A DNA stretch of 64,000 bases. Source: CF-46 sp042408445. GTDB lineage: Bacteria > Chloroflexota > Limnocylindria > Limnocylindrales > CSP1-4. Positions within the stretch are counted from its first letter, which is position 1. Each line of letters begins with the position of its first letter. The notes below the pieces were generated by a model. It worked only from the letters and a program-made list of their open reading frames with translations, was not told the origin of the DNA and did not search any database. Location: contig JBHORC010000024.1 of NCBI GenBank assembly GCA_042408445.1, positions 1-64,000 on the forward strand. Reading direction: 5' to 3'. The translations under genes were made by a program, and so were the position numbers. Below, piece by piece: positions 46,201 through 55,197 of the stretch.

Positions 46201-47659
46201 CGCCGGGCGGGGCGGCGGCCGTCGTGACCGCCGCCCGGCCCGTCGCCGACGTCGGCGTCTGGACGACGAGCGCCTGGCCGAGCGACCAGAGGGTGAGGGT
46301 CGTGAGCGCGACCATGATCATCGCGAGCGGGATCTGGCGGCGGCGATGGTCCGACGTTGCCCCACGCGCCGCACCGGATTGCCGCGCCGCCACGACATGG
46401 CCCGCCCACGCGCCCAGCATGTGGCCGCCGACGACCGCGGCCAGCTGGACGGTCCAGACGAGCCCGGGCGGCAGCCAGCTCGACGACGGCTCGTAGAAGG
46501 CCCAGCCAAAGTTGCCGAGATCCGAGCCGAGCTGGAGCGGATCGGCGAGCGCGACGACGATGCGCTGGCCGTCGATCAGGACATACGTGAAGTAGTGGGC
46601 CACGAGGTAGCCGGCCGCGATCGGGATCAGGCCGGCGGCCGTGGCGGGCACGCCCACCAGCCGCGACACGATCAGCGCGGCGAGCACGAGCAGGCCGAGG
46701 AAGCCGAACAGCTGGAGCGTCTTGATCGGGACGGCGGGCGCCCCGAAGATCTCGAACCAGGGCTGGGTCTGCGAGAGTCCGTCGAAGAGGATCGATGCCG
46801 TCCCGATCCCGACGAGGATCACGTCCTCGCGATGCCAGCCGCCGAGCAGCAGCGCCGACGCGAACGGCCGTCGCGCGACCCGGCCCTCCGCCGGATCGCC
46901 GACGAGGCCGTACGGCGCGAGGCGACCGAGCAGGCCGAACCAGACGCTGAACGTCTCGCCGTCGCGGCGCCAGGCGTCACGACCGAACTGGGCCATCATC
47001 GCGAGCGTGAAGGCGGTGTAGCCGACCATCACGATGAAGAGCGAGCGTGGCCCGGCTCCGTTCCCGACGAGCTCGAGCCAGACGAAGAAGACGAGACCGA
47101 TGATCGCGGGCCACCGGCCGAGCCGCGGCGGGTAGTCGGCCTGCGCCCAGCCTTCGATGCCGAGCCGGTCCAGGACGGCCGCCCCGAGGTCGTGCAGGGT
47201 CGTGAACGGATCCAGCCAGTGCCAGACGGGGCCGACGAACGCGGACAGCATCGCCATCCCGACCCAGCCGTAGACCCACAGGAAGAGTGTCGTGACGTCC
47301 CCGGCGCTCGACCCGCCGACGATTCCCTGGGCGACGACCCAGATCCAGCCGATGAGGCCGATCGCCCGCAGGAGGAGGCGGAGCCAGCGAGGAGGGACGC
47401 GTCCCGCCGGCAGGACGGGCGGCTCGGCGCGAACGTCGGCGACGAGCAGGAACGCGAACGACAACCCGACGGCGATCGCCGCGCCGGCCAGATAGACGAT
47501 CAGCGGCAGCCGACTCTGATAGGTGTTGCTGAGCGAGTGGGCGAGGACGCCGACCGGCGCAGCGAACAGGACCGCGCCGACGACCGGAGCCGCCAGTGCG
47601 ATCCGCCGCTGGCGACCCATCGGGCTCACCGCGCTCGTCCCGGGCCGCTCAGGTGGCAC
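46184..47659 (-). CDS. polytopic membrane protein linked to CopC
   Basis: A 491-residue protein with about twelve membrane helices. It resembles proteins annotated as fenitrothion-hydrolase-like or CopD-associated membrane proteins in actinobacteria; that name is not informative here. The pattern VWHWLDPFTTLHDLGAAVLD and several membrane His residues (HYFTYVLID, GGHMLGAWAGH) could bind metal or heme. The GTG at 47659 overlaps the end of copC by 11 bp; the ATG at 47620 is an alternative. Copper uptake or a heme-type redox role is a guess from context. Confidence 0.75.
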   Translation of the reverse strand: MPPERPGTSAVSPMGRQRRIALAAPVVGAVLFAAPVGVLAHSLSNTYQSRLPLIVYLAGAAIAVGLSFAFLLVADVRAEPPVLPAGRVPPRWLRLLLRAIGLIGWIWVVAQGIVGGSSAGDVTTLFLWVYGWVGMAMLSAFVGPVWHWLDPFTTLHDLGAAVLDRLGIEGWAQADYPPRLGRWPAIIGLVFFVWLELVGNGAGPRSLFIVMVGYTAFTLAMMAQFGRDAWRRDGETFSVWFGLLGRLAPYGLVGDPAEGRVARRPFASALLLGGWHREDVILVGIGTASILFDGLSQTQPWFEIFGAPAVPIKTLQLFGFLGLLVLAALIVSRLVGVPATAAGLIPIAAGYLVAHYFTYVLIDGQRIVVALADPLQLGSDLGNFGWAFYEPSSSWLPPGLVWTVQLAAVVGGHMLGAWAGHVVAARQSGAARGATSDHRRRQIPLAMIMVALTTLTLWSLGQALVVQTPTSATGRAAVTTAAAPPGVNPGR

Positions 47660-48266
47660 GCCGGCCGCGGCCCCGGAGGAGCCACAGGCCGAGCAGGGCG
47701 AGCGCGATCAGCACGACGACGATCGGGATGACCGCATCGCTCGAGGAGGCCGCTGTCCCGGTCCCACCGGACGGTGCCGGCGACGCCGCCTCCGAAGCCA
47801 CAGCCGAGGGCACGGCGCTCGCGTCGAGGCTGGCCGAGGCCGCCGGCGACGGCGCCACCGAGCCTGCAGCCGATGGCGCCGCGCTCGCAGCCGTGACGGT
47901 GAACGTCGTCGTGCCCCGATCGATGTCGCCGTCGTCCGCCGACTTCGAGGTCCAGCGGACCGTGTACGCGCCCGCGGTCAGGACCGGGACCGTCAGCCGA
48001 AGCGTCTTCGCGTCCGCTGCGTCCACGGTTCCGCCCTGGGCCACGACGGCCCCACCTCCCGACACGAGGGCGAGAGAGGTTCCGGACTGGGACAGCGTCT
48101 CGGTGAAGGTCGCAACGATCTCGGTCGGCGGTGGGCCGCTCGACTTGTCCTTCGGGGTCATCGTTGCGAGCTCTGCGTGCGCCGACGCGACGCCGGGCGC
48201 GAGCAGGATGGACAGGGTGGCGAACGCCACGGCGGCGACGGATCGCCGCGGTCGTCGGGGGGTCAT
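47649..48266 (-). CDS. CopC-domain copper-binding protein with C-terminal anchor
   Basis: A 205-residue exported protein. The signal peptide ends at VASAHAEL, leaving the His that ligates Cu(II) at the mature N-terminus. The CopC beta-barrel follows (TPKDKSSGPPPTEIVATFTE and RWTSKSADDGD), then an Ala/Ser/Pro linker and a C-terminal membrane helix (AVIPIVVVLIALALLGLWLL) with a basic tail. It delivers or buffers periplasmic copper. A TACACT box on the minus strand ends 7 nt before the ATG. It is followed by the overlapping membrane-protein gene. Confidence 0.9.
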   Translation of the reverse strand: MTPRRPRRSVAAVAFATLSILLAPGVASAHAELATMTPKDKSSGPPPTEIVATFTETLSQSGTSLALVSGGGAVVAQGGTVDAADAKTLRLTVPVLTAGAYTVRWTSKSADDGDIDRGTTTFTVTAASAAPSAAGSVAPSPAASASLDASAVPSAVASEAASPAPSGGTGTAASSSDAVIPIVVVLIALALLGLWLLRGRGRRAT

Positions 48267-48406
48267 GCCGCCGAGTGTACGTCGGCCCCGATTCTGAGAA
48301 CGTGGAGCGAAGCGGCGGGACCGAGGAAGCGGCCGGGGCGAGCGGGAGAGCCGCCCCGGCCGTCCTCGCGGGTCAAGCGGAGGAGTGGTCGTCGCGCGGC
48401 GACGCG

Positions 48407-48718
48407 CTACGCGGCGCGGGGAAGGGGAGTGGCATCGTCGGGGCACGGCGAATTGCGCGCGTCACTCGCCGTGCTCGAGGCGTTCGCCGGGACAGGGTGA
48501 GCGGCGGACGGCGCGCCCACGAGGGTTCGGGACGGCCCGGCCACCGCGACGCCGAAGGCCACGAGGAGGAGCCCGAGGCGTCCGCGAGCGCCGGCCGCCA
48601 GGCCCGCCGCGCCGCTCGAGCGTCGCGCTCGCCCGGCGCGGAGCACGGTCGCATCGTCCTCGAGCCGCGCGATGTGATCGGTCACGAGGAACCGCTGCAT
48701 CTCGTTCATGTTGGCCAC
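48407..48718 (-). CDS. small protein with one membrane helix, target of ArsR-type operator
   Basis: A 103-residue protein: a helical polar start (NEMQRFLVTDHIARLEDDAT), a central hydrophobic segment (GRLGLLLVAFGVAVAG) and a disordered tail. AGGAGG lies about 6 nt before the GTG at 48718; the ATG at 48709 is also possible. Its upstream region carries a near copy (16 of 18 bases) of the inverted repeat found before the ArsR/DUF5937-type regulator gene next door. It is therefore probably controlled by that regulator. Function unknown. Confidence 0.65.
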   Translation of the reverse strand: MANMNEMQRFLVTDHIARLEDDATVLRAGRARRSSGAAGLAAGARGRLGLLLVAFGVAVAGPSRTLVGAPSAAHPVPANASSTASDARNSPCPDDATPLPRAA

Positions 48719-48755
48719 CCGTTCCTCCTGCCTGTTCTTCCAGGGTCTGTCTGAT

Positions 48756-48773
48756 GTTCGATGGATATCTAAC
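48756..48773. promoter_or_regulatory. operator copy 2 (imperfect inverted repeat)
   Basis: GTTCGATGGATATCTAAC differs at two of 18 positions from the operator at 49986-50003. On the minus strand it contains TAGATA, a plausible -10 for the gene starting at 48718. Confidence 0.55.
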
Positions 48774-48833
48774 TCGGAGGGCTGAAGATGGGCCACGGCG
48801 CTCGCCGCGGCCCTGAGCCCGACTCGTCGGCTC

Positions 48834-49940
48834 CTATCCGATGAGGAACCGCTTGATCTCGTCCGTCGCGTCGTCCAGCCGGTTGCGACGAAGGCTGTAG
48901 TACATGACCGTCCCGGACTCGGTGATCGTCACGAGCCCGGCTGCCCGGAGCTGGGCGAGGTGGTGCTTGATCGTCGGCTTGGACAGCTCGAGCTGCTGCG
49001 CGATCTCCGTCAGGTACAGGTCCCGCGACGCCAGCAGCTTCAGGATCCGCAGCCGCGTCTCGTCCCCGAGGGCACGGTGCAGGCGGACGACGGACTGGGG
49101 TGGCGTGAGGGCATCGCTCGGGTCCAGCGCGGAGTCCGCGACGGGGTATCCGAAGAAGCGCCAGTCGCGGCCCGACATCAGGAAGTTGTACGGCCGCGAG
49201 AAGTACGACGGCCCCAGGATCACCCGGGAGACGCCGCTCTCCGGCAGGTACCGGACGCCGCCCGTCGTCGCCTCGATGAGGTCGCCGGCACTCAGCCGCT
49301 CGCGGTCAGCCGCGCGGCTCTCGTAGTCGCGCTCGAGGATCTCCAGGACGCGCGGCTCGATCGTCGCGAACGCCCGCTGCCAGGCCCGGAGCACCGAGAG
49401 GATCCGTTCCTTGGCCAGCGGCGGATCGCGGAGGATCTCCGTCCGACCCTTCTTGTTCCACTCCGGCAGCTTCTCCGCGATCTCGTCCGCGGTCGATGCG
49501 TCGCCGGCGATCGCGCGCTCGATCAGGTCGCCCAGCCCGGCAAGGTGATAGTCGTCCGCGAACACCGCAACGAGGAGGTCGTGCGGCGTCGACGCCTCGA
49601 TCAGACCGAGCACATCCGACGACGTCCGGATCTCCGGCCGTTCGACGAGCAGGACCCCGGAGTGGATCGCGAGCTCGGTCTCGAAGAGGTCCGCGACCGC
49701 GCCCCGGATCTCGGGCTCCAGCGCCGCCCGGGTCTCGCTCAGCCATTGGCGGTCGGCGGCCGGCAGGTCGTCCGACGAGCCGGCGTCGCCGGACAGCGAG
49801 AAGACGAAGTCGTAGGCCGTCCGGACATCCCAATCGATCCGGATCGTCGCGTCACCGCGGGTGAGATCGCGGACGATGGCGCGCGGCGGGACGTCGGCGG
49901 GTCGGGCCGCCGGTCGCCGCACTGTCGGTCGTGCCGCCAT
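48834..49940 (-). CDS. ArsR-type winged-helix regulator with large N-terminal domain
   Basis: A 368-residue regulator. The last ~100 residues are an ArsR helix-turn-helix (LHRALGDETRLRILKLLASR, IAQQLELSKPTIKHHLAQLR, ITESGTVMYYSLRR). The first ~250 residues match the DUF5937-type domain seen before ArsR domains in high-GC bacteria (YDFVFSLSGDAGSSDDL). The ligand is unknown. A perfect inverted repeat 46 bp upstream of the ATG and a near copy before the downstream small gene suggest it represses both. Confidence 0.88.
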   Translation of the reverse strand: MAARPTVRRPAARPADVPPRAIVRDLTRGDATIRIDWDVRTAYDFVFSLSGDAGSSDDLPAADRQWLSETRAALEPEIRGAVADLFETELAIHSGVLLVERPEIRTSSDVLGLIEASTPHDLLVAVFADDYHLAGLGDLIERAIAGDASTADEIAEKLPEWNKKGRTEILRDPPLAKERILSVLRAWQRAFATIEPRVLEILERDYESRAADRERLSAGDLIEATTGGVRYLPESGVSRVILGPSYFSRPYNFLMSGRDWRFFGYPVADSALDPSDALTPPQSVVRLHRALGDETRLRILKLLASRDLYLTEIAQQLELSKPTIKHHLAQLRAAGLVTITESGTVMYYSLRRNRLDDATDEIKRFLIG

Positions 49941-49985
49941 CGCGTTCCTGCTCCTGTCATCCGGCTGCCCCGTGGCGGCTGCCGT

Positions 49986-50003
49986 GTTAGATGGAAATCT
50001 AAC
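49986..50003. promoter_or_regulatory. operator copy 1 (perfect inverted repeat)
   Basis: GTTAGAT-GGAA-ATCTAAC, a perfect 7-bp inverted repeat with a 4-bp spacer. On the minus strand it contains TAGATT, a -10 candidate for the regulator gene, so a bound repressor would block its own promoter. Confidence 0.65.
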
Positions 50004-50132
50004 GAGCGGAAGACGACGACGTCAAGGCCTCGCTGCGCCGAAGCGCACCCTCACGGACGGCGGCTGCCGCGGTCCGTCGCGACTCCGACCTACAATCGAT
50101 GCCCCTGACGTGCCGAGGAGCCGACTCACCTG

Positions 50133-51485
50133 ATGCCCAGCGTCCCGACCGTGTCCTTCACCGACGAGCGCCTTGCGAACGGGCTGCGCCTGATCATCTC
50201 GGTCGATCGGCTCGCGCCCGTTGCCGCGGTGAACCTCTGGTACGACGTCGGCTCGAAGCACGAGGTCCCCGGCAAGACCGGCTTCGCCCACCTCTTCGAG
50301 CACGTGATGTTCCAGGGCTCGAGAAATGTTGCCAAGGCCGAGCACATGGCGCTCGTCCAGGCCGCCGGCGGGACGCTGAACGGCAGCACCTGGCTGGATC
50401 GGACGAACTACTACGAGACGCTGCCGTCGCACCAGGTCGAGCTTGCGCTGTGGCTCGAGGCGGACCGGATGGGGACGCTCCTCGACGCACTGAGCCAGGA
50501 GAACCTGGACAACCAGCGTGAGGTCGTGAAGAACGAGAAGCGCTGGTCCTACGACAACCGGCCCTACGGGTCGTGGTACGAGAAGCTCCAGGGGCACCTG
50601 TATCCGCCGGAGCATCCGTATCACCACACGACGATCGGCTCCATGGAGGACCTCGACGCGGCCTCGATCGAGGACGTGAGCGCGTTCTTCCGAACCTGGT
50701 ACGCGCCGAACAACGCGGTGGTGTCGGTCGTCGGTGACGTGGATCCGGACGAGGTCCGGGGCTGGGCCGAGCGCTACTTCGGGAGCATTCCGGCGAACCC
50801 GGAGATCCCGAAGCTCGGCGATCTCTCGCTCCCGCCGACCCTCGGCGCGGAACGCCGGGAGACGGTCCACGACCAGGTCCCGCTGCCGCGCGTCTACATC
50901 GGGTTCCGGGCGCCGGTGTACGGCGACGTCCGGCTGGACGCGCTCGACATTGCCTCGCAGGTCCTTGCCGGCGGCAAGGGCTCCCGGCTCCACCGACGGC
51001 TCGTCCGAGACGAGCGGGTCGCTCAGGACGTCGCGCTGGTCGCGCTGGGCTTCGTCGGCGGCGCGTCGATCGTCGCCGGTTGGGCGACCGTCCGCCCGGG
51101 CGTGCCCGTGGACCAGGTCGAGGCCGCCATGCACGAGGAGCTGGCGCGACTCGGCCGGGAGCCGATCAGCGATGACGAGCTGGCCCGCGCCCGGGCGCTG
51201 ATCGAGACCGAGGAGCTGGCGGCGCTGTCGCGCGTCGAGGAGCGGGCGGACCGGCTGTCGATGTACGCGACCCTCTTCGACGACCCCGATCTGATCAACC
51301 GGATGCTCGGTCGCTACCTCGCGGTCACGGCCGAGCAGATCCGGTCCGTTGCGGAGGAGGTGTTCCGGCCGGACAACCGGGTCGTCCTGACGTATCTGCC
51401 CGCTCTGCCACCAGCCGAGACGATGCCCGCGGACGAGGACGCAAGTGCGTCCGCGGCGTCAGCGGGCGAGGAGGTCGCGGCATGA
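50133..51485 (+). CDS. M16-family zinc peptidase, catalytic subunit
   Basis: A 450-residue pitrilysin/insulinase-family peptidase. The inverted zinc motif HLFEH is at 53-57 (HxxEH) with the downstream ligand in ENLDNQREVVKNE. The second half lacks the motif, as usual. A TACAAT box (50091-50096) and GAGGAG give a normal 30-nt leader. It is coupled by ATGA to a second M16 gene that lacks the zinc motif, matching the known active/inactive heterodimers. The substrate is probably peptides or misfolded proteins. Confidence 0.94.
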   Translation: MPSVPTVSFTDERLANGLRLIISVDRLAPVAAVNLWYDVGSKHEVPGKTGFAHLFEHVMFQGSRNVAKAEHMALVQAAGGTLNGSTWLDRTNYYETLPSHQVELALWLEADRMGTLLDALSQENLDNQREVVKNEKRWSYDNRPYGSWYEKLQGHLYPPEHPYHHTTIGSMEDLDAASIEDVSAFFRTWYAPNNAVVSVVGDVDPDEVRGWAERYFGSIPANPEIPKLGDLSLPPTLGAERRETVHDQVPLPRVYIGFRAPVYGDVRLDALDIASQVLAGGKGSRLHRRLVRDERVAQDVALVALGFVGGASIVAGWATVRPGVPVDQVEAAMHEELARLGREPISDDELARARALIETEELAALSRVEERADRLSMYATLFDDPDLINRMLGRYLAVTAEQIRSVAEEVFRPDNRVVLTYLPALPPAETMPADEDASASAASAGEEVAA

Positions 51486-52996
51486 GCAGCAGCGAGGTGC
51501 AGGTCGTTGCCGAGCGACCGACGCCGGGGACGCCCCGGCCGTACGAGTTCCCGACGGTCGAACGGTCACGGCTCGCCAACGGCCTGTCGCTGATCGTCGC
51601 CGACCTGCCGGGCCGACCGCTCGTCTCGGCCACGCTCGTGCTCCGCAACGGTGCGGTCGACGAGCCGGATTCGGACGCCGGTGCGACGGTTCTCGCCGCA
51701 CGGGCACTGACCGAAGGCACCGAGGAGCGCGACGCGATCGCCCTCATCGAGGCATCCGAGCGGCTCGGGGCGTCGCTCCACGCCGAGGCCGGCTGGGACG
51801 CGATGACGATCGGCATCGACGTACCTGCCGCACGGCTCGAGGCGGCGATGGAGCTCCTCGCGGAGGTCGCGCTGCGGCCGACGTTTCCCGAGGCCGAGGT
51901 GGAGCGCCTGCGCGACGAGCGCCTCAACGACCTGCTGCAGGCCCAGGCCGACCCACGGCGCCGGGCCGAGGAGGCGTTCACCGCCACGATCTACACCGGC
52001 GGATCGCCGTACCACCGTCCGTCCGGCGGGACCCGCGAGACCGTGGAGCGTCTCGATGCCGGCCGGCTGCGGGCGGCGTACCAGCGCGGTCTCGATCCAG
52101 CCCGGGCGTCGCTCGTCGTCGGCGGCGACCTGACCGGCCTCGACGTCCCGGCAATTGCGGATCGACTCCTCGGCAGCTGGGGAGCGATGTTCGGTGCCGG
52201 CGTGAGCGGCAGCATCGTCGCCGAGGGCGCGGTTCGCGAGCGGTTCGTGCGGGTCCTGCACCGTCCAGGCGCCGTGCAGACCGAGATCCGGATCGGCCAT
52301 GTCGGCCTGCCGCGGCGGATCGCCGACTACCACGCGGTCTCGGTGATGAGCGCGATCCTGGGCGGGCTCTTCAACTCGCGGCTCAACACGAAGCTGCGCG
52401 AGGAGAAGGGATACACGTACGGCGCGGGAGCCGGCTTCGATCTGCGCCGCGCACAGGGGCCGTTCGGTGCTCGAGCCGCGGTGAACACCGAAGTCACGGT
52501 CCCGGCGATTCTCGACACGGTCGCCGAGCTCGAGCGGATCCGCTCGGAGCCGGTTGCCCCGTCGGAGCTCGCCGCGGCGCGCGACTTCCTGATCGGCGTG
52601 TTCCCGCTCCGGTTCGAGACCGCCGGGGCGATCGTCGGGGCGCTCGCGGGTCTCGCGGTCCACGACCTGCCGGACGACGAGCTCGCCCGGTACCGATCGG
52701 GGATCGAGGCCGTGACCGTCGAGGACGTCCAGGCTGCGGCCGTCGCCCACGTTCGTCCGGACGCCGCCGCGATCGTGCTCGTGGGCGATGTCGACGCGTT
52801 CGGCGCGGAGCTCGAGCAGGCCGGGCTGGGCCGGATCGTGATCGAGCGCGATCCCGGGCCGCAGACCGAGGGCCGGGACGAGGGCGTCCAGGATGGTCTG
52901 GGCCCCGTCGACAAGGGATCGACCGGCCCGACCGAGGGCGCCGAGGGCTCCGACGACGAGGCCGACGCGGCTCCCGCCGGAGACGAGGAGCGCTAG
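51482..52996 (+). CDS. M16-family non-catalytic partner subunit
   Basis: A 504-residue M16-fold protein. At the zinc site the sequence reads LAARALTEGTEERDAIALIE, so HxxEH is absent. The C-terminal domain keeps the substrate-binding R/Y pair region NSRLNTKLREEKGYTYGAG. The tail beyond residue 465 is acidic and low-complexity. It should dimerise with the zinc-bearing subunit encoded immediately upstream, to which it is translationally coupled. Confidence 0.92.
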   Translation: MSSSEVQVVAERPTPGTPRPYEFPTVERSRLANGLSLIVADLPGRPLVSATLVLRNGAVDEPDSDAGATVLAARALTEGTEERDAIALIEASERLGASLHAEAGWDAMTIGIDVPAARLEAAMELLAEVALRPTFPEAEVERLRDERLNDLLQAQADPRRRAEEAFTATIYTGGSPYHRPSGGTRETVERLDAGRLRAAYQRGLDPARASLVVGGDLTGLDVPAIADRLLGSWGAMFGAGVSGSIVAEGAVRERFVRVLHRPGAVQTEIRIGHVGLPRRIADYHAVSVMSAILGGLFNSRLNTKLREEKGYTYGAGAGFDLRRAQGPFGARAAVNTEVTVPAILDTVAELERIRSEPVAPSELAAARDFLIGVFPLRFETAGAIVGALAGLAVHDLPDDELARYRSGIEAVTVEDVQAAAVAHVRPDAAAIVLVGDVDAFGAELEQAGLGRIVIERDPGPQTEGRDEGVQDGLGPVDKGSTGPTEGAEGSDDEADAAPAGDEER

Positions 52997-53105
52997 CCGC
53001 GGCCTTCGAGGTCCGGTTCGCGCCCGCTGAAACCTTTTCGCCGCCCCCTGTCTCAGGGTGGTGATGGGTCGACACACGTCGGCCGCCCAGCCGGGGACAC
53101 CACGC

Positions 53106-53621
53106 ATGCCTGTGAAGCACCGCCTCGCCCGAGCCCTCGCCGGATCCGCCGTCGCCCTCTTCCTCGTCGGAGGCGCGGTGTTCGGCGCGAATGGCCTCCG
53201 TCCGTCGAGCACGACCGTCGACGCGACCCTCGCCAGCGACCCGACCTCGGACCCGGCGTCGACGACGGATCCGATCGAGACGGCCGAGCCCGACAAGACC
53301 GCCGAGGCCCTCGAGACCGCTGAGCCCGCCGAGACGGCCGAACCGAGCGAGAGCGCCGAGCCGAGCGAGAGCGCGGAGCCAGGCGACGACAACGGCGTCG
53401 ACGGCGCGGATCATGACGCCGGCGACGACCATGCCACCTCGCGACCGCGCGAGACCGTAGAGCCCGCCGAGTCGGAAGGGTCCGACCATCGCGGCAGCCA
53501 CGACGGCGCCGGAGCCTCGGACGACTCGGGCCACGATTCGGGCGACGACTCCGGCCACGGCTCGGACGACTCGGGCCACGGCTCGGACGACTCCGGATCG
53601 GGCTCCGGGACCAACGGCTGA
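53106..53621 (+). CDS. secreted acidic low-complexity repeat protein
   Basis: A 171-residue exported protein with a signal peptide (LAGSAVALFLVGGAVFGANG). An acidic repeat region follows, first TAEP/SAEPSE units and then SGHGSDD/DDSGHDSGDD units rich in Asp, His and Gly. It could bind divalent metal or act as a spacer. An earlier in-frame start (53058-53064) would extend a non-signal N-terminus. It precedes a sigma/anti-sigma pair whose anti-sigma has a similar Asp/Gly/Ser tail, so the three may act together. Confidence 0.65.
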   Translation: MPVKHRLARALAGSAVALFLVGGAVFGANGLRPSSTTVDATLASDPTSDPASTTDPIETAEPDKTAEALETAEPAETAEPSESAEPSESAEPGDDNGVDGADHDAGDDHATSRPRETVEPAESEGSDHRGSHDGAGASDDSGHDSGDDSGHGSDDSGHGSDDSGSGSGTNG

Positions 53622-53663
53622 CGACCGGCCGAACCAACGGCTGCGGCCGCGACGAATGGAACC

Positions 53664-54356
53664 GTGGACGATGGACGAGCGACCGATCGCCTGTTCCTCG
53701 CCCGCGGTTCCGGCGTCCGTCGCGGCTTGGAACGCCGCAGCGCGGCATGCTCGCTCCGAGCGACGAGGGGTGTACTCACGACCACAGCAGCGCCGTCCGG
53801 AATCACTGAGCTCGACGACCAGGCCGCGGTGGACGCCGTCCTCGCCGGGAATCGGGACGCGTTTCGCGGCCTCGTGGATCGCGAGTCAGCGGCTGTCATC
53901 CGCGCCTGCCACCGCGTCCTCGGCGACATCCACGAGGCCGAGGATGCAGCCCAGGAGGCATTCGTGACTGCGTTCCGCAGTCTCGCCAGCTGGCGCGGCG
54001 ACGGACCCTTCGGGGCGTGGCTCGCGCGCATCGCCGTGCGCATCGCGATCCGCCGGGCGCAGCGACGTCGCGACGTCACGTGGATCGATCCCGCCGACCC
54101 CGCGCGCGGCCGAGACATCGCCGGTGGCGCTGATCCCGCCGCCATCTCGATCCTCGCGGAACGCGCGGCGGACGTTCGTGCCGCCGTCGCGCGACTCGAC
54201 GAGCCCTATCGCGAGACGGTCGCGCTGCGCTTCTTCGGCGAGTTGAGCCTCGATGAGATCGCCGTGGAGACCGGGCGGCCGCTGGGCACCGTCAAGACCC
54301 ATCTCCGCCGGGGCCTGCTTCGGCTCCGGACCGGGATCGATGGAGGGACGGCGTGA
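53664..54356 (+). CDS. ECF RNA polymerase sigma factor
   Basis: A 230-residue frame from the GTG at 53664, with an N-terminal ~45 residues beyond the conserved part; the true start may lie further in. Region 2 is AVDAVLAGNRDAFRGLVDRE then AEDAAQEAFVTAFRSLASWR; region 4 is LDEPYRETVALRFFGELSLD then TGRPLGTVKTHLRRGLLRL. Its stop overlaps the GTG of the next gene (GTGA), the candidate anti-sigma. Confidence 0.9.
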   Translation: MDDGRATDRLFLARGSGVRRGLERRSAACSLRATRGVLTTTAAPSGITELDDQAAVDAVLAGNRDAFRGLVDRESAAVIRACHRVLGDIHEAEDAAQEAFVTAFRSLASWRGDGPFGAWLARIAVRIAIRRAQRRRDVTWIDPADPARGRDIAGGADPAAISILAERAADVRAAVARLDEPYRETVALRFFGELSLDEIAVETGRPLGTVKTHLRRGLLRLRTGIDGGTA

Positions 54357-55126
54357 ACCTCCGACCGTCCCCTGCTCCCGATGCCGCGGAGGAGGAGCGC
54401 CTCGTCCGTGAGGCGACGCTCGATCTCGAGACCCTGATCACCGGCACGTCCGTCGTGCCTTCGACGGACTTCACGGATCGGGTGATGGCGGCGATTGCCG
54501 AGGAGCCGCTGCCACAGCCGGTCCGGGCGTTCGGCCTTGCGCTCGCCGCGGGACGGCTGCGGGCCGCAGGATCCGCCGTCGGGGACGCGTGGCGGGTCGC
54601 GACGAGCGGCTTTGCGCCGGCCGGTGTCCGCGCCCAGGCCTTCGCCCTCGTGCTCGTCGTCCTGGTCGCATCGGTCGCGGTGACGGGCGGTGCCGCGGTC
54701 GGGGCTGCGAGGTTCCTCGCCGGCCCGGCGAGCCCGCCGGCGCCCACCACGCCGCTGCCGAGCGTGCTCCCCAGCCCCAGCCCCGTGCCGTCCTCCTCGC
54801 CGGATCCGAGCGCGACGGTCGACCCCTCGCCGAGTCCGTCGCCGAGCGACACCGCCGAGCCCACGAGCAGCGACGACCACGGTGGCGGCAGCGGGACGGG
54901 GCGGCCCGCGACGCCGAGGCCGACCGGGACGGATGACCACGGTGGAGGCTCGGGCTCAGGAGGCTCGGGCTCCGGCGGTGGCGACGACAGCGGGGGAGGC
55001 TCGGGTTCGGGTTCGGGCTCCGGCTCCGGCTCGGGCTCGCACGACGGCGGAACACCCGAGCCGGAAGCGCCCGACCACAGTTCGGGCGGTTCAGGCGGTT
55101 CGGGCGGCGGCGGGAGCGACGGCTGA
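54353..55126 (+). CDS. membrane protein, candidate anti-sigma factor
   Basis: A 257-residue protein. It has a cytoplasmic N-domain of about 95 residues (AEEERLVREATLDLETLITG, TDFTDRVMAAIAEEPLPQP), one membrane helix (AFALVLVVLVASVAVTGGAA) and a long extracytoplasmic tail. The tail runs from Pro/Ser repeats to Gly/Ser/Asp/His repeats (DDHGGGSG). Coupling to the sigma gene and this topology are typical of anti-sigma factors. The low-complexity tail resembles that of the secreted protein at 53106. Confidence 0.75.
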   Translation: MNLRPSPAPDAAEEERLVREATLDLETLITGTSVVPSTDFTDRVMAAIAEEPLPQPVRAFGLALAAGRLRAAGSAVGDAWRVATSGFAPAGVRAQAFALVLVVLVASVAVTGGAAVGAARFLAGPASPPAPTTPLPSVLPSPSPVPSSSPDPSATVDPSPSPSPSDTAEPTSSDDHGGGSGTGRPATPRPTGTDDHGGGSGSGGSGSGGGDDSGGGSGSGSGSGSGSGSHDGGTPEPEAPDHSSGGSGGSGGGGSDG

Positions 55127-55185
55127 GCGGTCCCGCGGTGCTGCCGCGGCGTAGGGCGCTCCCGGCCCTCGACGACGGTGCGCGG

Positions 55186-55191
55186 TAGTCT
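55186..55191 (+). promoter_or_regulatory. -10 box TAGTCT for a leaderless transcript
   Basis: Ends 6 nt before the GTG at 55198; the predicted transcription start is the start codon itself. Confidence 0.5.
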
Positions 55192-55197
55192 CTCGCG

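Noticed and set aside
53260..53620. repeat array resembling CRISPR or a VNTR
   Set aside because: The repeats are short, in frame and encode acidic Ala/Glu/Pro and Ser/Asp/His units of a secreted protein; there is no direct-repeat/spacer structure.
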